Assembly: GCA_947462535.1 (NCBI GenBank)
Contig: CANHPN010000002.1
Span: forward strand, 62,001-126,000
Direction: 5' to 3'
Source of the DNA: Akkermansiaceae bacterium
GTDB taxonomy: Bacteria; Verrucomicrobiota; Verrucomicrobiia; Verrucomicrobiales; Akkermansiaceae
Length of the DNA: 64,000 nucleotides
The notes below the pieces were generated by a model that had not been told where the DNA came from, did not search any database, and saw nothing but the letters and a program-made list of their open reading frames with translations. Within the stretch, counting starts at the first letter, position 1; the number at the start of each line of letters is the position of its first letter. Positions 32,769 to 41,521 of the stretch are shown here, piece by piece. The translations under genes were made by a program, and so were the position numbers.

Positions 32769-33497
32769 TCAGTTCACCTTGCCCCAGACGCGTTCCATTT
32801 CGGCGTAGGCGGCCCGGTCGTGCTGCCGGAGCTCGGCGCGCACGAACGGATAGAAATCATTGTGGTAGAGATAGGCCTCGGTGGCCTCTGCGAAGTATTC
32901 CTTGTGATTGGTGGTGGCGTAGTGCTTCGCCGTCTGGCCGGTGAAGAGCAGGGATTGTTCGTAGATGCCGGCTTTCATCGCGTCCTCGTAGGCCTTGATG
33001 ATCCGCGGTTCGTCGAAGCTGAGGACCTGGTCGTGGTAGGCGTGGGCCAGTTCGTGGAGGATCACGGCGGGATGCTTGAGCATCTGCTGGCGCGAGAGCA
33101 GCTCGGCGGCATTAGGGATGTGGACTTTTTTCAAAAGCCTGGGATCGTAGCCGCGTGTGGTGAGCCAATCGAGGCCGGGATGATACTGCATGTTGCCCAG
33201 CTCCGGATGGGAATGTTCGATGAAGATTTCCAACTTGCGTAGGTCGGCGAGTTGTTTTTCCGGCATGAGGATGGCAAGGCGCTCCAGATGATTGGAAAGC
33301 ATGCTGAGAGAGCGCGTGCCGAGTTCCTTGTATTCGCCGCCAACCAGCCGGGCATCGGCGTGGACCGTCCAGCCATGGACGTCGAGTTTGACGGTTTCCA
33401 CCCAGCCGACTTTTTTGGGTGCGGATTTTTCGGTCTCCGCGACGGCGGCGAAGAGACCGACGAGCAGCAGACAGGGGAGGCCGAGTTTTTTGAACAT
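32769..33497 (-). CDS. Secreted HELAH zinc metallopeptidase-like protein
   Basis: 242 residues. The signal peptide (about 1-20) marks it as exported. The zinc-binding motif HELAH is at 148-152 and the third ligand is probably Glu204 in KEYFAEATEAY, a gluzincin arrangement. The region before the motif (HPELGNMQYHPGLDWLTTRG) contains many His residues. I do not recognise a named family. It lies inside the deoxysugar operon (8 bases from the lactonase gene, 17 from the aldo/keto reductase gene), so its expression should follow the sugar genes. Its substrate may be a protein or glycoprotein. Confidence 0.7.
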   Translation of the reverse strand: MFKKLGLPCLLLVGLFAAVAETEKSAPKKVGWVETVKLDVHGWTVHADARLVGGEYKELGTRSLSMLSNHLERLAILMPEKQLADLRKLEIFIEHSHPELGNMQYHPGLDWLTTRGYDPRLLKKVHIPNAAELLSRQQMLKHPAVILHELAHAYHDQVLSFDEPRIIKAYEDAMKAGIYEQSLLFTGQTAKHYATTNHKEYFAEATEAYLYHNDFYPFVRAELRQHDRAAYAEMERVWGKVN

Positions 33498-33514
33498 GTT
33501 GGATGGATACGCGG

Positions 33515-34480
33515 TTATTTCTCCAATTTTTCGACTCCGGCGTCATAGTTCCATTGTTGGTCCATGACGGGGGCGAGAATTTTTTGCACTTCGGAGAGCA
33601 GGGAAGTGTCGTAGGGCTCGTCATACCACGCTAGATTCCGTTGCAACGAGCTGGTGCGGGCGGTGCTGAACATGGTGGTGTGGAACGGACTTTGCTGGCA
33701 TGCGAACTGGAACGCGAGCTTGGCGATCGAGCCGCCCTGGCGTTCGCAAAACGCGGCGGCTTCGGCGAAAAGGGCGCGTTCCGCGGCGTTGGCGGGATGC
33801 CAGTCGGCAACCTTGCCGCCGGTGAGCAGTCCGCTGGCGAAGGGTGAGGCGTTGATCATGCCGATGTTTTTTTCGCGGCATGGCTCGACGAGTTCGAGCC
33901 CGCGCGTGTCGTTGAGGCAGTAATGATTGTGGGTGAGGATGGCATCGACGGGTGCCTCGGCGACGACCCGGTGCCACAGAGCCAGCGGATAGATGCCGGC
34001 GCTGACCGCACCGATGCGGCCTTCATTTTTGAGTGCCACCAGCGTGGGAAAACCTTCGGCAAAGGCGCTTTCGGTCTGCGCGCCGCCTTGATACTCGAAG
34101 TCGTGGAGATGGACGATGTCGATATGATCGACGCCGAGACGCTGCATGCTTTCCTCAAGCCCGGCGCGGATTCGGGATGACGAGTAATCGAGTTCGTCCG
34201 CGCCGTAGGTGCCGGGTGCGGTGTATTTGCCGGCCTTGGTGGAGAGGTAATAACGGTCGCGCGAAATTCCTTTGAGCGCCTTGCCGAGGACGGTCTCCGC
34301 CACGGTGCCGCCGTAAGCGGGGGCGACGTCGAAGTAGTTGATTCCGGCATCGAGTGCGGCGTGCACGGCGCGGATGCCGTCCGCTTCGTCGATGTCGCGA
34401 AACACCCCGCCAAGCGCGGAGGCTCCGAAGCTGAGGCGGGAGACGTTGAGTTCTGTTTTGCCAAGGATTGCGTAGTCCAT
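33515..34480 (-). CDS. Aldo/keto reductase, probable L-fucose (aldose 1-) dehydrogenase
   Basis: 321 residues, a TIM-barrel AKR with tetrad Asp51, Tyr56 (DVAPAYG), Lys82 (STKAGKY) and His126 (HLHDFEY). Its text resembles the L-galactose/D-threo-aldose 1-dehydrogenase branch, which oxidises aldoses at C1 to lactones. In this operon, next to a lactonase, it would convert L-fucose to L-fucono-1,5-lactone; that is inference from family and context. The gap to the next gene upstream is 3 bases. Confidence 0.85.
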   Translation of the reverse strand: MDYAILGKTELNVSRLSFGASALGGVFRDIDEADGIRAVHAALDAGINYFDVAPAYGGTVAETVLGKALKGISRDRYYLSTKAGKYTAPGTYGADELDYSSSRIRAGLEESMQRLGVDHIDIVHLHDFEYQGGAQTESAFAEGFPTLVALKNEGRIGAVSAGIYPLALWHRVVAEAPVDAILTHNHYCLNDTRGLELVEPCREKNIGMINASPFASGLLTGGKVADWHPANAAERALFAEAAAFCERQGGSIAKLAFQFACQQSPFHTTMFSTARTSSLQRNLAWYDEPYDTSLLSEVQKILAPVMDQQWNYDAGVEKLEK

Positions 34481-34483
34481 AAA

Positions 34484-35542
34484 TCAGGCGGGGTTGGAGA
34501 TCTGCATTTTAAGGATGTTCTCGCCGGAGCCAGCTTCGACGACAGCTTCCGCTAGGTTCTCGAACGGATGAATTTTCGTGATCAGCGGCCGTGGGTCGAT
34601 ACGGCCGGAAACCACCATCTCGATCACGCGCTCGAAGACGTTGGCGAAGCGCCACGAGCCGATGTATTGGAGCTCGCGGGTGAGCAGCGCGTTGGCGGGG
34701 ATCGCCGTGCCATCGGGCAGCGTGCCGACCTGCACCACCGTCGCGCCGGGCGCGCTGAGACGGATCGCCTGGCCGAGCGCTGCTGCGACTCCCGCCGCTT
34801 CAAAGACCACCTCGAAGCCGCCGGGAGCGAGCTTCGCGGCGTCCTCAGCCATCGTCGGGCTTGCTGGATCGAGCGTGCCGGTCGCGCCGTGGTCCTTGGC
34901 GAAGTTCCGTGCGAAGGGCTTGATGTCGGAAACGATTACCTTGCTGGCTCCGAAGGCGACGGCGACTAGCAAAATCATCTGTCCGATGGTGCCGCCGCCG
35001 GTGATGAGCACGGATTTCCCGCCCACTCCGCCGCTGCGCATCACCGCGTGCATCGCGACGCTCATCGGTTCTAGCAGCGCGCCCCATGCGTATTCGAAAC
35101 CATCCGGCAGCGGCCAGCAGTTCGCGGCGGGCGCGGTGACGTATTCGGCATAACAGCCGTTGCTGGGCGGCGTCACGCTGGCGGAGCCGAAATAGACCAT
35201 CTTCGGGCAAAGGTTGTAGCGGCCCTGGCGGCATTGTTTGCAACGGCCGCAGGCGCGCGATGGATCAACCGCGACCCGCGTGCCGATCGCCGGGCCTTCG
35301 ACGCCCTCGCCGTGCGCGACGATTTCACCCGCGAACTCGTGGCCGAGGATGAACGGCCGGGTGGGGATGAAATTGCCGCATTGGCCGTGGGCGTAGTAGT
35401 GGAGGTCGCTGCCGCAAATGCCGGCCGCGCGCACCGCCACCAGCACTTCGCCCGGACCTGGAGCGGGGCGGTCGACTTGTTCTTTGCGGATGTCTTTGGC
35501 CCCGTGGAGAACGAAGGCCGTCATGGTTGCTTTGGCTGACAT
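34484..35542 (-). CDS. Zinc-dependent alcohol dehydrogenase, IdnD-like
   Basis: 352 residues. Catalytic zinc ligands Cys43 (GICGSDLHYY), His68 and Glu69 (GHEFAGEI); structural zinc ligands Cys98, Cys101, Cys104, Cys112 (CGRCKQCRQGRYNLC); NAD(P) motif GGGTIGQM. The closest general match in appearance is L-idonate 5-dehydrogenase/sorbitol dehydrogenase. In the operon it may oxidise a secondary hydroxyl of a sugar acid (for instance 2-keto-3-deoxyfuconate at C4), but the substrate is not determined. ATG 35524 (residue 7) is an alternative start. Confidence 0.88.
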   Translation of the reverse strand: MSAKATMTAFVLHGAKDIRKEQVDRPAPGPGEVLVAVRAAGICGSDLHYYAHGQCGNFIPTRPFILGHEFAGEIVAHGEGVEGPAIGTRVAVDPSRACGRCKQCRQGRYNLCPKMVYFGSASVTPPSNGCYAEYVTAPAANCWPLPDGFEYAWGALLEPMSVAMHAVMRSGGVGGKSVLITGGGTIGQMILLVAVAFGASKVIVSDIKPFARNFAKDHGATGTLDPASPTMAEDAAKLAPGGFEVVFEAAGVAAALGQAIRLSAPGATVVQVGTLPDGTAIPANALLTRELQYIGSWRFANVFERVIEMVVSGRIDPRPLITKIHPFENLAEAVVEAGSGENILKMQISNPA

Positions 35543-35555
35543 GATGTTTTGGCTG

Positions 35556-37247
35556 TTAGCGGAGGAACAGATAGAGCACGCACAACACGGCGAAGAGCAG
35601 CAGCGCGATCACCCGCGGGTCGCTCAAGCCCGTGATTTTTCCCTCGGTCAGCGCCTTCAGCGGACTACCCCAGCAGGCGTTCTCAAGTTGCTCCGCGGGC
35701 GGCGGCGGGCTGAGCAGGCTCACTACGACGTAAGTGACGATGCAAAACACGCACAGGATCGGCCCGGCGAGCATGAACGGGATTCCGAGTCCCTGCACCG
35801 GGTCGGTGACCAGTCCGCCGAAGCCGGCGGCGGGCTTGTCGAGGAAAAGCGCGCCGACGCTTTTCATGTCCATGATGAAATAGACCAGGCCGAGGAAGCA
35901 GCCGATCGCAAAGGTTGTTAGAGCGGCCTTGTTGTTGCCGCGTTTCCAGAAGACTCCCAGGACCAGCACGGTGGTGACCGCGGGGGCGAAGATCATCGGG
36001 ATCTTGTTGATCGCTTCGAAAATGGTGCCGAACTGCCCGCCCTGAGTGGACCAGGCCATCGCCAGCACCATGATGACCCCAGTGCTGATTCGGCCGATTT
36101 TGACCTCCTTGGCATCGCCGAGGTCCGGGTTGATCCGCTTGACGATGTCCACCGAGATCAAGGTCGCGCAGCTGTTGAGCGCGGAGGCGATGGTGCTCAT
36201 GAGTGCGGCCAGCAAGCCGGCCGTTAGAAAGCCCTTGAGGCCGACCGGGATCAGCAGATTGATCATGCTGGGCAGGGTGTTGTTATAGTCGGGAGTGCCG
36301 TCATCGAGCGAGGTGAGCGACATCGCGCCGTTCTTGATCAGGACGGAGGCGATCACACCCGGCAGGACCATGAGGAAGAGCGGGAGGATTTTCAGGAAGC
36401 CGGCGAACAGCGCGCCGTTTTGGCCGTCCTTCTCGCTGCGAGATCCGAGGACGCGTTGCACGATGGTTTGATCCGAGCACCAGTACCAGATGCCCAGCAC
36501 CGGGTAGCCTAGCAGGATGGCGAGCCATGAATAGGGATTGAGATGGCCCTTGGCGTCGAAAATCGAGTGGATCATGCTCAGCTGGTTCGGCTCCAACTGC
36601 GCCTTGAACTCCGCATAACTGTGCACCTTGACCTCGGGGAGATAAAGAATTCCCAACACCGTGAGGAGAACCGCGCCGCCGAGCAGCAGGAAGGTCTGGA
36701 TGGTCTCGGTGACTACCACCGCCTTCAGTCCGCCCAGCACGGTATAGATCACCGTGACGGCGGAAATGATCAGGATCGACCAGATCACCGGGATGCCAAG
36801 GAATGCTTCAAAAAGCTTGGCTCCGGCGAAGAGGCTGATCCCGATGTGAATCAAGAGCGCGCCAAAAATCGCGATCGCCGCGAGGAAGGTGCGGGCGGTG
36901 GGGCTGTAGCGGCGTTCGAGGAATTCCGGCAGCGTCGAAATTCCGCTACGGAAATAGAAGGGCGCGAAGAACAGCGCCAGGGCGATCAAGCAGAACGACG
37001 CCATCCACTCGAAATTGCCCATCACCAGCCCGATGCTGGAGCCGGCGGCGGCCAGACCGACGAGGTGGATCGTCGAGATGTTCGAGGCGAACATCGCGGA
37101 GCCGATCGTGAACCATCCCAGTGATTTGCCGGCGAGGAAATACTCCTTGCTGGTGGCTTGCTTCTTATATCCTGCGAAGACACCGATGGCGGTGATGCCG
37201 ACCAGATAGGCGATGATGATGACCAGATCGAGTATGGAGATGTTCAT
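35556..37247 (-). CDS. Sodium/solute symporter (SSS family)
   Basis: 563 residues with about 14 membrane helices. Typical SSS text includes VGITAIGVFAGYKKQATSKE, FTIGSAMFASNISTIHLVGL, PEFLERRYSPTARTFLA and VTVIYTVLGGLKAVVVTETI. It couples sodium import to uptake of a sugar or similar solute and is the first gene of the deoxysugar operon. Its ATG is about 107 bases from the regulator stop codon, same strand; there may be a promoter between. The substrate is inferred to be the sugar processed by the operon. Confidence 0.9.
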   Translation of the reverse strand: MNISILDLVIIIAYLVGITAIGVFAGYKKQATSKEYFLAGKSLGWFTIGSAMFASNISTIHLVGLAAAGSSIGLVMGNFEWMASFCLIALALFFAPFYFRSGISTLPEFLERRYSPTARTFLAAIAIFGALLIHIGISLFAGAKLFEAFLGIPVIWSILIISAVTVIYTVLGGLKAVVVTETIQTFLLLGGAVLLTVLGILYLPEVKVHSYAEFKAQLEPNQLSMIHSIFDAKGHLNPYSWLAILLGYPVLGIWYWCSDQTIVQRVLGSRSEKDGQNGALFAGFLKILPLFLMVLPGVIASVLIKNGAMSLTSLDDGTPDYNNTLPSMINLLIPVGLKGFLTAGLLAALMSTIASALNSCATLISVDIVKRINPDLGDAKEVKIGRISTGVIMVLAMAWSTQGGQFGTIFEAINKIPMIFAPAVTTVLVLGVFWKRGNNKAALTTFAIGCFLGLVYFIMDMKSVGALFLDKPAAGFGGLVTDPVQGLGIPFMLAGPILCVFCIVTYVVVSLLSPPPPAEQLENACWGSPLKALTEGKITGLSDPRVIALLLFAVLCVLYLFLR

Positions 37248-37353
37248 TCAAGTGAGTTGTCGGTTGCGGCCCGACCCGCGCTCGGCGGTCGGAATCCAGG
37301 CACGGAAAATGACCGAGCCCGCCTCGCTTGGCATGCAACCAAATTGCGGCCGA

Positions 37354-38523
37354 TCAGTCCAAATTGCGAACTGCGGCCGCCTGCTCGCGGAATTGTCGGG
37401 GGCTCATGCCAAAATGCGCGCGGAACGTCCGGAACAGGTGGTTCGGCCGGGTGTAGCCGGTTTTCACCGCGATATCGGTGACGCTCTCCTCGCCGCTTTT
37501 GAGCCGCTGGGCGACTGCCCTGAGCCGGGTGCGGCCCAGCTCTTGATTGATCCCGCGCCCGAGCTCGCGGCGGAACGCTTTCTCGAGCACCCTGCGGTTG
37601 ACTCCCACCGCGGCCGCGACGTCGTCCACCGACAAGGCGCTCGTCGCGAACTGGTCCCAGATGAAGCGCAGCGCGCGGGCGACCCTCAGATCACCCACCG
37701 CCAGGATGTCGGTGCTGCGCCGGGCGGCAATCCCCTTCGGTGGCACCCGCTGAAGTTCGTCCGGCACCTGGCCGCCGTCCATCAGGTGGTCGAGCAAGGC
37801 CGCCGCCTCGTAGGCCAGTCCTTCCAAGTCATGGCGCACGCTGGAAAGCGGCGTGTTGATCGATTCGCAGAGCATCGCGTCGTTGTCCACACCGAGCACG
37901 GCGACCTCGTCGGGCACCACGATGCCGACCTGGTCGCAGGCGGCAATGATGTCCGCCGCCACGCAGTCGTTGTAGCAAAACACGGCGAGCGGTTTCGGCA
38001 GGCGGCCGAGTTCCTCCGAGACGATCCGGCGTCGCGCCGCCCAGTCCTGAGAGCCGTTCGGGCCGATTTCCCAATGGCGGGTCGGCAATTCCGACATCGA
38101 CGCGCCGGCCTCGCTCAATCCTTGCTGGAAACCGTCCCGGCGTTCGCGGTTCGGCACGTCGTTCTGGAATGGCACCCACAGGAAGTGGCGGAATCCCCGC
38201 TCGACAAAATGCCCGGCGGCCAGGCGCCCGATCATGTGATTGTCGGCCTCCACCCGCGGCAGGTCGATGTCCGCGCGGACCAGCGAGATTTCCACTGCCG
38301 GGGCCGGGTTTGCCAGAATGAACTCCGCCAGATCGTTGCGGTTGCCGATGAACGAGAGAATCCCGTCGCCCTGCCAGCCGTGGGGCAGGCTGGCCGTGTA
38401 AATCATGTCGGTCACCAAGTGCCAGCCGTGCTCCCGCGCGTATCGCGCCGCCCCGACGTAAAACCCGTGATGGGTATCGGTCAGTGCCAACAGCACGGAT
38501 TTTTGTTTCTTCGGCGGGGACAT
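37354..38523 (-). CDS. XylR-like transcription regulator (sugar-binding domain + AraC HTH)
   Basis: 389 residues from ATG 38523; longer frames lack family sequence. The N-terminal about 270 residues form a LacI/PBP1-type sugar-sensing domain (VLLALTDTHHGFYVGAARYA, AVFCYNDCVAADIIAACDQ, VAVLGVDNDAMLC). The C-terminal about 110 residues are an AraC/XylS helix-turn-helix pair (LSVDDVAAAVGVNRRVLEK and VTDIAVKTGYTRPNHLFRTF). This is the architecture of XylR and of many sugar-operon activators. It lies upstream of the operon on the same strand and is divergent from the GH95 gene, so it probably controls both. Confidence 0.9.
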   Translation of the reverse strand: MSPPKKQKSVLLALTDTHHGFYVGAARYAREHGWHLVTDMIYTASLPHGWQGDGILSFIGNRNDLAEFILANPAPAVEISLVRADIDLPRVEADNHMIGRLAAGHFVERGFRHFLWVPFQNDVPNRERRDGFQQGLSEAGASMSELPTRHWEIGPNGSQDWAARRRIVSEELGRLPKPLAVFCYNDCVAADIIAACDQVGIVVPDEVAVLGVDNDAMLCESINTPLSSVRHDLEGLAYEAAALLDHLMDGGQVPDELQRVPPKGIAARRSTDILAVGDLRVARALRFIWDQFATSALSVDDVAAAVGVNRRVLEKAFRRELGRGINQELGRTRLRAVAQRLKSGEESVTDIAVKTGYTRPNHLFRTFRAHFGMSPRQFREQAAAVRNLD

Positions 38524-38724
38524 GAAAAAGATCGTTGAGTTGAAAAAACGAACGCCGGGAGCGCGTATGCAGGCGATTGAACGCCACCAACCACCGACTG
38601 GCAATTCGCGAAATGAACCATTTTCCCGCAAAAAGGTATATCCAAGGTAGGCTTCCGCAAGCGCAGCCTCATTCACTGCGCTGAGTTGGCCCTGCCCCCC
38701 CAAATCCACCGCCCGGTAACCACC
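38524..38724. promoter_or_regulatory. Divergent promoter region, regulator / GH95 fucosidase
   Basis: 201 bases between the two divergent starts. No clear operator could be defined by eye. Locally AT-rich text (TTTTCCCGCAAAAAGGTATA) near 38621-38640 is a candidate promoter segment. Binding by the XylR-like regulator is an inference from its position. Confidence 0.4.
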
Positions 38725-41187
38725 ATGCCCAATCACTCTTTCATCCGCTCCGCCGCCGGAGTCAGCCTACTCACCATCATGAACAGCCTCGCCCTTCCCA
38801 TTCCCCTGCCCGTCCCCGAGCGCGGTTTTGTCAGCATCAAGCCCGCCAAAAACTGGGAGGAGGGACTCATCACCGCGAACGGCACCCTCGCCATCAACGC
38901 GCTCAGCCGCCCGCTCGACGAGCGCATCATTTTCAACCACGAGCGCCTGTTCATGCCGATGGGTGCTCCATTCGTGCCGAAGGATCAGTCCGCCCACCTG
39001 CCGGAAATCCGCAAGCTGATCGAGGAAGGGAAATATAAGGAAGCCGAGGTGCTGCAGTTCGAACTCTCCGGCCAGAAGGGCTTCATGTATCCGGACTTTT
39101 ACGTCCCGGCCTTCGATCTAACGATCGACAGCGAGTCCCAAGGCGAGGTGCGCGATTACGCGCGTTCCGTGGATTTTCAAACCGGCGAGGCGGTCGTTCA
39201 CTGGTCCGATGACCGCGGAGCCTTCGAGCGCCGGATGTTCGTTTCCCGCAAGGACGGCGTGGCGGTGATCCAGCTCACCGGCCCGAAACCCGGATCGCTT
39301 TCCTGCAAGCTGAAACTCGATATCCGCGAACCGAGCGATGAGTTCAACGACGACAGCGACATCGCCAAAAAATCCGACGAGATGTTCGAGGAGCACTTCG
39401 GCGACATCAAAAGCGGCGCGGACTCCGGTTCGCTCACCTTCAGCACGCGTTTCCTCAAATCCTATCCACGCAGCATCAAGGCGCTCGAAGGCCGCGCCCG
39501 CGTGGTGACCACCGGCGGCTCCACCGAGCCATCCGCCGACGGCACGCTCGCCATCAAGAATGCCGACATGGCCCTGATTTTCGTGGACATCCGGTTGCTG
39601 ATGGATGCCGGGAAATCCGAACAAGACGCGCTCAAAACGAAACTTGCCGCTGTTTCCACCGACTACGCCGCCCTGTTGAAATCCCACGCCGCCATCCACG
39701 GCGGACTCTTCAACCGCATGAAGCTCGACCTCGGCGGCGGTGCCGACCACCAGAAAACCACCGAGCAGTTGATGGAGGAAAACACCTTTGAAAAAATCAA
39801 CCTCGCGTGGCTGGAGAAACAGTTCGACGCCGGCCGTTATAACATCATCTGCGCCACCGGCGAACTGCCGCCGAACCTCCAAGGCGTGTGGGGCGGCACC
39901 TACGTCCCCGGCTGGGCCAGCGACTACACGCACAACGGCAACGTCCCTTCCGCCATCGCCTCGAACTGCATGGCCAACACGCCGGAGCTGTTGCTGCCAT
40001 ATATCAGTTACATCGAATCCCTCGTTCCCGACATGGAACTCAACGCCAAGCACCTCTTCGGCTGCCGCGGCGTCGTGCTGCCCTCGCGCACCTCCACCCA
40101 CGGTTATAACAACGCACTCGCCGATAGTTTCGCCGGCGGCATGTGGGTGGCCGGAGCACCGTGGGCCGCACATTACTTCTATGACTACTACCTCTACACC
40201 GGCGACGAGAAATTCCTCGCCGAGCGCGCGCTGCCTTACATGGAAAAGGTCGCGTTGTTCTTCGAGGACTTCGTCTATGAAGGACCGGACGGGAAATACA
40301 TCCTCTCGCCCGCCCAGTCGCCCGAGAACTGGCCCGCCGGGTCCGACTCGCAGGCGACCTTCAACGCCACCATGGACGTGGCCGCCGCCAAGGAGTTGTT
40401 AGCAAACACCATCACCGCCTCGCGCAAGCTCGGCAGGAACGCCGACAAGATCCCCGTCTGGGAGAAAATGCTTTCCAAGATGCCGGACTACGCCATCGCG
40501 GAAAACGGCATCATCAAGGAATGGCTCACGCCCAAGCTCGGCAACAACGACGCCCACCGCCACTCGTCCCAGCTCTATCCGCTCTACGACGGCCTTCCCG
40601 ACGAGATCGCCAGCAGCCCGCAACTCCGCAGCGCGTTCATCAAGAGCGTCGAGGACAAACTCGAACGCTACTGGAAGGACAACAAGCGCGGCTTCATGTC
40701 GTTCGGCATCGTTCAACTTGGCCAGGTCTCCGCCAGCCTCGGCCACGGCGAGATCGTCCACCACTGTCTCAAGCATCTGGTCAACGGTTTCTGGCTCAAC
40801 AACCTTGCCTCCATGCACAACCGCCGCTCGCTGTTCAACATGGACATTAGTGGCGGCCAGCCGTCCATCATCATCAAGGCGCTCGCCGATTCCTTCCCCG
40901 GAAAAGTCCGCCTGCTACCCGCGCTGCCGAAAGCCTGGGGCAAAGGCACCATCGAAGGCGTCCTCTGCCGCGGCGGGATCACCATCAACCGCCTGCACTG
41001 GGATGATGGCAAGGTGGAAGTCGAAATGACTACCGACAAAGCCCAGGAAATCACCCTCGTGCTCCCAAGCGTGATCGGCACGATCAAGGCCGAAGGCGCC
41101 ACCGTCGCCGATGGCGCAAACTACAGCGAACGCAAACTCACCCTGCCCGTCGGGAAGAAAGTCTCGCTCTCGATCCAGTTGAAGTGA
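38725..41187 (+). CDS. GH95-type alpha-L-fucosidase, exported
   Basis: 820 residues from ATG 38725. A signal peptide (about 1-26) is followed by the GH95 N-terminal beta-domain (NWEEGLITANGTLAINALSR, RIIFNHERLFMP) and the (alpha/alpha)6 domain. Typical text is STHGYNNALADSFAGGMW, FLAERALPYMEKVALFFEDF, SPAQSPENWPAG, TFNATMDVAAAKELL, IIKEWLTP and AHRHSSQLYPLYDG, with the SPEN Glu as probable general acid. The Asn pair that normally activates water sits in a divergent context (YTHNGNVPSAIA), so catalytic efficiency cannot be assumed. The enzyme would release terminal alpha-1,2-fucose from glycans. Confidence 0.88.
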   Translation: MPNHSFIRSAAGVSLLTIMNSLALPIPLPVPERGFVSIKPAKNWEEGLITANGTLAINALSRPLDERIIFNHERLFMPMGAPFVPKDQSAHLPEIRKLIEEGKYKEAEVLQFELSGQKGFMYPDFYVPAFDLTIDSESQGEVRDYARSVDFQTGEAVVHWSDDRGAFERRMFVSRKDGVAVIQLTGPKPGSLSCKLKLDIREPSDEFNDDSDIAKKSDEMFEEHFGDIKSGADSGSLTFSTRFLKSYPRSIKALEGRARVVTTGGSTEPSADGTLAIKNADMALIFVDIRLLMDAGKSEQDALKTKLAAVSTDYAALLKSHAAIHGGLFNRMKLDLGGGADHQKTTEQLMEENTFEKINLAWLEKQFDAGRYNIICATGELPPNLQGVWGGTYVPGWASDYTHNGNVPSAIASNCMANTPELLLPYISYIESLVPDMELNAKHLFGCRGVVLPSRTSTHGYNNALADSFAGGMWVAGAPWAAHYFYDYYLYTGDEKFLAERALPYMEKVALFFEDFVYEGPDGKYILSPAQSPENWPAGSDSQATFNATMDVAAAKELLANTITASRKLGRNADKIPVWEKMLSKMPDYAIAENGIIKEWLTPKLGNNDAHRHSSQLYPLYDGLPDEIASSPQLRSAFIKSVEDKLERYWKDNKRGFMSFGIVQLGQVSASLGHGEIVHHCLKHLVNGFWLNNLASMHNRRSLFNMDISGGQPSIIIKALADSFPGKVRLLPALPKAWGKGTIEGVLCRGGITINRLHWDDGKVEVEMTTDKAQEITLVLPSVIGTIKAEGATVADGANYSERKLTLPVGKKVSLSIQLK

Positions 41188-41189
41188 AG

Positions 41190-41487
41190 TCCATGCGCGG
41201 TCTTTTTCACCTTCGAGGCGCACTTCGCGGGTTTCCTGCGGGTGAAGCGGATAGAGTAATGCGCCAAGCTCGAGGGATTTGCTAGAAACTGTGTGGATGC
41301 CGAAGCTGGTCGCCTGATCGCGCGGCACCTTGAGGTCGATGATCGGGTTGGCCTGACGGTTCCACCAATCATTCACGCAGAGCGAGTCCCCGCCTTTGAG
41401 AAACGCCACCCGCACCGGAAATTCTGTTTGTTCCGCATGAGCCAGTGGAGCACTCGCAAGAGCAATCAGCCCACCAGGTGGGAGCGC
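41190..41487 (-). pseudogene. N-terminal remnant of a secreted protein
   Basis: On the minus strand the text GGLIALASAPLAHAEQTEFP (a signal-peptide end) runs into VRVAFLKGGDSLCVNDWWNR, NPIIDLKVPRDQ, SFGIHTVSSKSLELGALLYP and REVRLEGEKDRAW, and then enters the GH95 3' end and is lost. A start codon for the signal peptide is not preserved. This N-terminal beta-domain resembles the one preceding PhoD-like phosphatases or phosphoesterases of Verrucomicrobia; identification is weak. It is a truncated gene that now fills the GH95-sulfatase gap. Confidence 0.5.
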
Positions 41488-41521
41488 ATGATTGGTTTCG
41501 TGAAAAGCAGAATAACGGGTG

